DNA of 64,000 nt, from NCBI GenBank assembly GCA_964519905.1, contig CAZFLN010000003.1, forward strand, positions 1 to 64,000, read 5' to 3'. The notes under the pieces are model-generated. The model did no database searches, was not told where the DNA came from, and saw nothing but the letters and a program-made list of their open reading frames with translations. Below are positions 60,738 through 64,000 of the stretch, in pieces. This DNA comes from CAZFLN01 sp964519905. GTDB taxonomy: Bacteria > Patescibacteriota > Microgenomatia > UBA1400 > UBA1396. Both the position numbers and the translations under genes were made by a program. The first letter of the stretch is position 1; each line of letters opens with the position of its first letter.

Positions 60738-61550
60738 TTAGGTCCACAAAGATAGTGCCCCATCTTTCAATGTCATGAATGTGTTAAGTGCAAGTCGTGG
60801 TTTGTTTGACTTTATTGCTTCTACTTGGTGAAAATTTCGTGATCGAAACACTACTAAATCTCCCGCTGAGGGCATTACCGTGGCGTGTGGAGTACTATTG
60901 AGAAAGTCCTCGGTGAAGCCATACGTTCCTTTTTGTCCAATATCATTATTGTGCCCCTCGTCCTCTTGTTTCCAAGGTCGATTGTAGACAGTCAACCCTC
61001 CACCTTGAGCGACCATCTGGAGATATAATACGAGACCAAATTGCTCCTGTGAATCAGATACGCTCCATCCTGGCAGTTGATTTGGAGCATAGTCAAAGTG
61101 TAGGGTGCTTTTTGCTCCCATAGCTCTAATAAGGCCTGCGAAGTATTGAGCATTTTGCATATCTGGTTCAGTCGCTAGAGAAGTGATGTAACTACGTGAA
61201 AAAAGTTCAATAATTCTATTGATTGGGTTTCGGACGCCTTCAAATATTTCATCTCGAACTCTTGAAGCTTGTGGAGCTGAATCAAAGTACTTTTTCTTAC
61301 CATCATCTTTATAGTGATATTCTGTTGTGCTTATACCAATTCTACCCTGCTGATTTTCTTTGTTTGGGTACCACTGTATTGCTTTTTTTTCCAAATTTTT
61401 GATCACTATTTCGAGTTCTTGTGATAATAAGAATTGACTGATTTGAATAGCTGCAAATTCGTTTGCTGAAAGTGCTGGAAGGAGTGAGGATACTTCAACT
61501 GAGTCATCTGCGCCTAATTGAGCCACGCTCCATTGATTCTCTTTGCTCAT
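60738..61550 (-). CDS. 2-oxoglutarate/Fe(II)-dependent oxygenase-like protein
   Basis: A 270-residue protein with the double-stranded beta-helix facial triad: HFDYAP (H151, D153), RNFHQVEAI (H241), and the 2OG-binding arginine in KPRLALNTFM (R252). Between them, LVLYLQMVAQGGGLTVYNRPWKQ and PSAGDLVVFRSRNFH are typical of hydroxylases of this fold. The N-terminal 90 residues are helical. Substrate unknown; a free or carrier-bound amino acid is a sensible guess given the aminotransferase neighbour. It has an unusually clear ribosome site, AAGGAG, and a TATAGAT-type promoter in the 120-base gap. Converges with the aminotransferase gene (8-base gap). Confidence 0.82.
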   Translation of the reverse strand: MSKENQWSVAQLGADDSVEVSSLLPALSANEFAAIQISQFLLSQELEIVIKNLEKKAIQWYPNKENQQGRIGISTTEYHYKDDGKKKYFDSAPQASRVRDEIFEGVRNPINRIIELFSRSYITSLATEPDMQNAQYFAGLIRAMGAKSTLHFDYAPNQLPGWSVSDSQEQFGLVLYLQMVAQGGGLTVYNRPWKQEDEGHNNDIGQKGTYGFTEDFLNSTPHATVMPSAGDLVVFRSRNFHQVEAIKSNKPRLALNTFMTLKDGALSLWT

Positions 61551-61642
61551 AGTATCTCCTTTTCCTATCTATAATATGTTGTTTATAAATTTGGATCTTA
61601 TCATGGAAGTTACTTGGAAAGTAGCGCATACTTGGAATCGTG

Positions 61643-61648
61643 TATAAT
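61643..61648 (+). promoter_or_regulatory. -10 box of the oxidoreductase/peptidase operon
   Basis: TATAAT 25 bases before ATG 61674, with a ribosome site AAAAGGT between. A normally led promoter, unlike most of the window. Confidence 0.55.
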
Positions 61649-61673
61649 TTAGCATCTGGGAAAAGGTACTCAT

Positions 61674-63125
61674 ATGAAAATTGTAAATTTGCTGCTCATT
61701 GGACTCGGCCCTCACGCGAGACGTATTTATGTCCCCGCTCTTTTCAAATTAGCTAAGGATTTTCCTGTACGACTCATTGTCGCTGTAGACTTGAAAAGCC
61801 AAAAAAATTCTATCGAGAATTACCTTCAGAATAATGGATATGATTTGGAAATGTTGTATCTTAATCCCTTTGATGTCACTGAAGGAATTCCTGATCGCTC
61901 AGAGCAAATGCTAAATTTTTTGGTTGATAGGTTTGATATACATGGTGTTGTCATATCGACAGAGCCCACTGTTCATAAGTCCTATGCCGAATGGGCCCTT
62001 CGAAAAAGGCTACACATTCTTATGGACAAACCAATTTCTGTGAGGAAGGGTATTAGCGTTGATCAATCTCAAGCAAAGGGTTTGATTGATGACTATAATG
62101 AGCTTTTCAAGCTATACAAATCTATTCAGAAAGATAAATCAACAATTTTTTCTATAAACGTTCAGAGAAGATATGAGCGAGGCTTCGATAAAGTTCGAGA
62201 TCTGGTTTCAGAAACAACTCAAAAGTTTAATGTTCCCGTGACATCTATGCAAATTATGCATGCTGACGGTTCATGGAGATTCCCAAAAGAAATACTCAGC
62301 CAACCATCTCATGGTCTCCAAGATGGATTTGGGAAAGTGTCACATAGTGGATATCACTTGTTTGATATGGCTTGGCAAATCTATCAGTCTAGTCGTGTTC
62401 AAAATAAGCAACCTGATCAACTAGAAATTTTTTCTTCACCTTTAAATCCTACAGGGCTCGACGTTAACTTGAATGAGAAAGACTATATCAAATATTTTGG
62501 ATCTAACTATGAACGAACCGGACTTTCTTCGAAGCAATACTTAGCCAAAGTCTCTGACTATGGTGAGATCGACTCATTTAACATGATCAGACTCCTTAAG
62601 GAGGGTGAGAATATTTGTAACATCTCTATAAATTTGTTGCATAGTAGTTTTTCAAGACGTTCATGGGCAAAACCCAATGAAGACCTATATAAGGGGAATG
62701 GAAGAGTAAAGCATCAGCAATTTACAATTCAACAAGGGCCTTTTCAGTGTATCCAAGTTCATAACTATCAATCTAAAGATAAACATGATGTAGATAACTC
62801 TAATGAGTTTGAGGTGGGTGGAAACAATCATTTTGATATATATGTATTCCGTAATGTTGGTATGTTTGGTGAAGGAAATGCCTTCCAGAAAATATCTGCA
62901 ACGGAATTAGAGGAACGGACAGATGATACCGGACTGACAAATGAAAATGCTAAACACCGTGTAATAATAGAATTTATTAATTTTATTCTTGGGCGAATAC
63001 ATTTGAATGATGTGAAATCAAATATTGACTCCCATGATGTTCCTACGAAGTTAATGAGTGGGGTGTCTCAGTCGAGTGCAAATATTCGTAGTAATAAAAA
63101 TCCTTTAGTTCGTATCACGATATGA
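61674..63125 (+). CDS. Gfo/Idh/MocA-family oxidoreductase
   Basis: A 483-residue protein. Rossmann fold with LLLIGLGPHARRIYVPALFKL, then GVVISTEPTVHKSYAEWALRKRLHILMDKPIS, the D-K-P in place of the usual E-K-P (117-120), and a beta-sheet domain with SGYHLFDMAWQIY. Longer than the usual 340-380 residues; the extra residues are at the C-terminus (after about 300). NAD(P)-dependent oxidation or reduction of a sugar, amino acid or related small molecule is likely. Its stop overlaps the peptidase start as ATGA. Confidence 0.82.
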   Translation: MKIVNLLLIGLGPHARRIYVPALFKLAKDFPVRLIVAVDLKSQKNSIENYLQNNGYDLEMLYLNPFDVTEGIPDRSEQMLNFLVDRFDIHGVVISTEPTVHKSYAEWALRKRLHILMDKPISVRKGISVDQSQAKGLIDDYNELFKLYKSIQKDKSTIFSINVQRRYERGFDKVRDLVSETTQKFNVPVTSMQIMHADGSWRFPKEILSQPSHGLQDGFGKVSHSGYHLFDMAWQIYQSSRVQNKQPDQLEIFSSPLNPTGLDVNLNEKDYIKYFGSNYERTGLSSKQYLAKVSDYGEIDSFNMIRLLKEGENICNISINLLHSSFSRRSWAKPNEDLYKGNGRVKHQQFTIQQGPFQCIQVHNYQSKDKHDVDNSNEFEVGGNNHFDIYVFRNVGMFGEGNAFQKISATELEERTDDTGLTNENAKHRVIIEFINFILGRIHLNDVKSNIDSHDVPTKLMSGVSQSSANIRSNKNPLVRITI

Positions 63126-63748
63126 CAGGATCAATTTATCTCATCGGGGGAGGAGAAATTAGAGGTGGGGAAACCCATCTAATCCATGAGAATATTATGT
63201 CGCTTGCTCCCAAAGGATCTACTCTCGTGTTTTTTGGTTTTGCTGCACAAGATAGTGCTGATTATGCTAATGCTATCAAATCTGTTTTTGGCAAGAAATT
63301 TAAAGTTTTAGTTCCTACAAAAGAAAAAGGTCATGAATATGCTATCAACGCTATTCAATCCTCATCAGTAATATATCTTGGCGGTGGCGATACAGATCTA
63401 TTGATACGATTATTTTCTGAGTGGAAGCTTGTTGAACATTTATCAGCTGCAGTCGCAAAAGGTGTTCATGTTGCGGGTATGAGTGCTGGGGCTCAAGCGT
63501 TGTCTCATTGGTATATCCATGAAGAAGGCGAAAACATGGAAGTAAGAAAGGGTTGGGGTTTTGCTTCTGTCTGCACGCTAGTACATGCTCATCGAGACTC
63601 ATTCGAAAAGGCCAAATCTGTATGGGAGAACTTCCCGAGAGAGGATGAGTGTTCTTTTGTGGCGATTGGCGAGAGAGCCGCCTGGTGTATTAACTCATCG
63701 GGAAAGCAAAGAATTGGCAGTGGCAATATTTATGGAGAAGATTCTTAG
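63122..63748 (+). CDS. pepE: S51-family peptidase (PepE / cyanophycinase-like)
   Basis: A 208-residue serine hydrolase: SIYLIGGGEIRGGETHLI, VIYLGGGDTDLLIRLF, and the nucleophile elbow HVAGMSAGAQALS (S121). A candidate histidine lies in LVHAHRDSF (H155/H157). PepE cuts Asp-X dipeptides; cyanophycinases cut beta-Asp-Arg. In this operon it could release a dipeptide-like substrate or product. Very short for a cyanophycinase (about 270 residues), thus PepE-like. 4-base overlap with the oxidoreductase gene. Confidence 0.85.
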   Translation: MTGSIYLIGGGEIRGGETHLIHENIMSLAPKGSTLVFFGFAAQDSADYANAIKSVFGKKFKVLVPTKEKGHEYAINAIQSSSVIYLGGGDTDLLIRLFSEWKLVEHLSAAVAKGVHVAGMSAGAQALSHWYIHEEGENMEVRKGWGFASVCTLVHAHRDSFEKAKSVWENFPREDECSFVAIGERAAWCINSSGKQRIGSGNIYGEDS

Positions 63749-63828
63749 TATTGTTTACCGAGTTAAGGTAACGAACGTGATACAATGCAATTGTTCTATT
63801 AAATCGCTAGGCACCCAAGGGAGACGCA

Positions 63829-64000
63829 GTGAGTGAAAGAATAAATAACGTCTTTCGAACTGTTCAAGCTGAGACGCAGTGTCCTTTTGCTAAATCAGCC
63901 ATTATCACATTTGCACGTCCAATTTCAGCTGAGTTTTCTATACCAGAAGCCGCTCAACAACTTTTTGAAGATCTTGTTGCTTATGTTAAAGAAGGTATTG
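63829..64000 (+). CDS. Unknown protein, N-terminal part only (cut by window edge)
   Basis: Fifty-seven codons are visible from GTG 63829 with a good ribosome site (AAGGGAGA). The start reads MSERINNVFRTVQAETQCPF, then AKSAIITFARPISAEFSIPE. The cysteine in TQCPFAKSA is the only recognisable feature. It may be the third gene of the oxidoreductase-peptidase operon, 80 bases after pepE. Not identified. Confidence 0.5.
   Translation, partial: MSERINNVFRTVQAETQCPFAKSAIITFARPISAEFSIPEAAQQLFEDLVAYVKEGI

Noticed and set aside
1..64000. CRISPR arrays, insertion sequences or prophage
   Set aside because: No spaced direct repeats, transposase or phage structural genes were recognised on either strand.
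1..64000. Alternative genetic code (TGA as Gly, as in Gracilibacteria)
   Set aside because: TGA is the clear stop for xseA, ugd, the ABC-2 permease and others, and frames do not continue in a homologous way.

Overview
The window looks like a chromosomal segment of a Patescibacteria (Candidate Phyla Radiation) bacterium, probably Parcubacteria-like. That placement is inferred from gene content: a DUF4012 protein, a 5'-3' exonuclease of the PolA type without a polymerase, small anchored proteins, a large glycan cluster, and several conserved hypotheticals that I recall from CPR genomes. No rRNA is present to confirm it. TGA is used as a stop (for example xseA, ugd and the ABC permease), so the genetic code is the standard bacterial one. 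Genes are densely packed with many 4-base ATGA overlaps. The only stretch over 300 bases without a protein gene (57,713-58,213) holds the tmRNA gene.

Layout. 1-3.7 kb: a GNAT fragment, then a GNAT/M20-peptidase operon under a T-box riboswitch on the minus strand, a hypothetical gene, and a divergent HxlR regulator/LUD-protein pair. 3.8-7.4 kb: ddl and a three-gene ABC-2 exporter. 7.4-12.9 kb: a membrane-anchored phosphodiester glycosidase domain protein, a DUF2779 nuclease-like protein, an unknown, and xseAB. 12.9-30 kb: the first glycan block, with dTDP-rhamnose genes rfbBCD, five GT2/GT4 transferases, a membrane GT39-like transferase, an O-antigen ligase/polymerase, manC, an initiating sugar-phosphate transferase and DUF4012. 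30-45.5 kb: housekeeping genes recO, glyS, tRNA-Thr, rpmG, VIT1, uvrB, msrAB, lexA, miaA, a response regulator, an FtsB-like gene, a Xer-like recombinase, ftsH and the PolA-type exonuclease. 45.5-57.7 kb: the second glycan block, with ugd, rmd, gmd, DPM-GtrA fusion, four more transferases, a DPPR-synthase-like UbiA protein and a WecA-like transferase. 57.8-59.8 kb: ssrA, comF, dedA and tRNA-Ser. 59.8-64 kb: a visibly AT-richer cassette directly downstream of tRNA-Ser. It encodes a fold-type IV aminotransferase, a 2OG-Fe(II) oxygenase, a Gfo/Idh/MocA oxidoreductase, an S51 peptidase and a cut-off unknown.

Together the glycan genes supply GDP-mannose, GDP-D-rhamnose (ManC to Gmd to Rmd), dTDP-L-rhamnose (RfbB, C, D) and UDP-glucuronate (Ugd). 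They also supply polyprenyl-phosphate-linked donors (DPM-like, DPPR-like) and many transferases. The first step of the dTDP route (rmlA) and the sugar-phosphate mutases are not in the window.

The most striking non-coding signal is a recurring start-site design. At about 16 genes, on both strands, a -10 hexamer (often preceded by TGn) lies 6 to 8 bases before the start codon with no room for a ribosome binding site, which predicts leaderless mRNAs. Other genes have ordinary leaders with Shine-Dalgarno sites. The two most informative finds besides this are the T-box leader over an acetyltransferase/peptidase operon and the AT-rich cassette beside tRNA-Ser.
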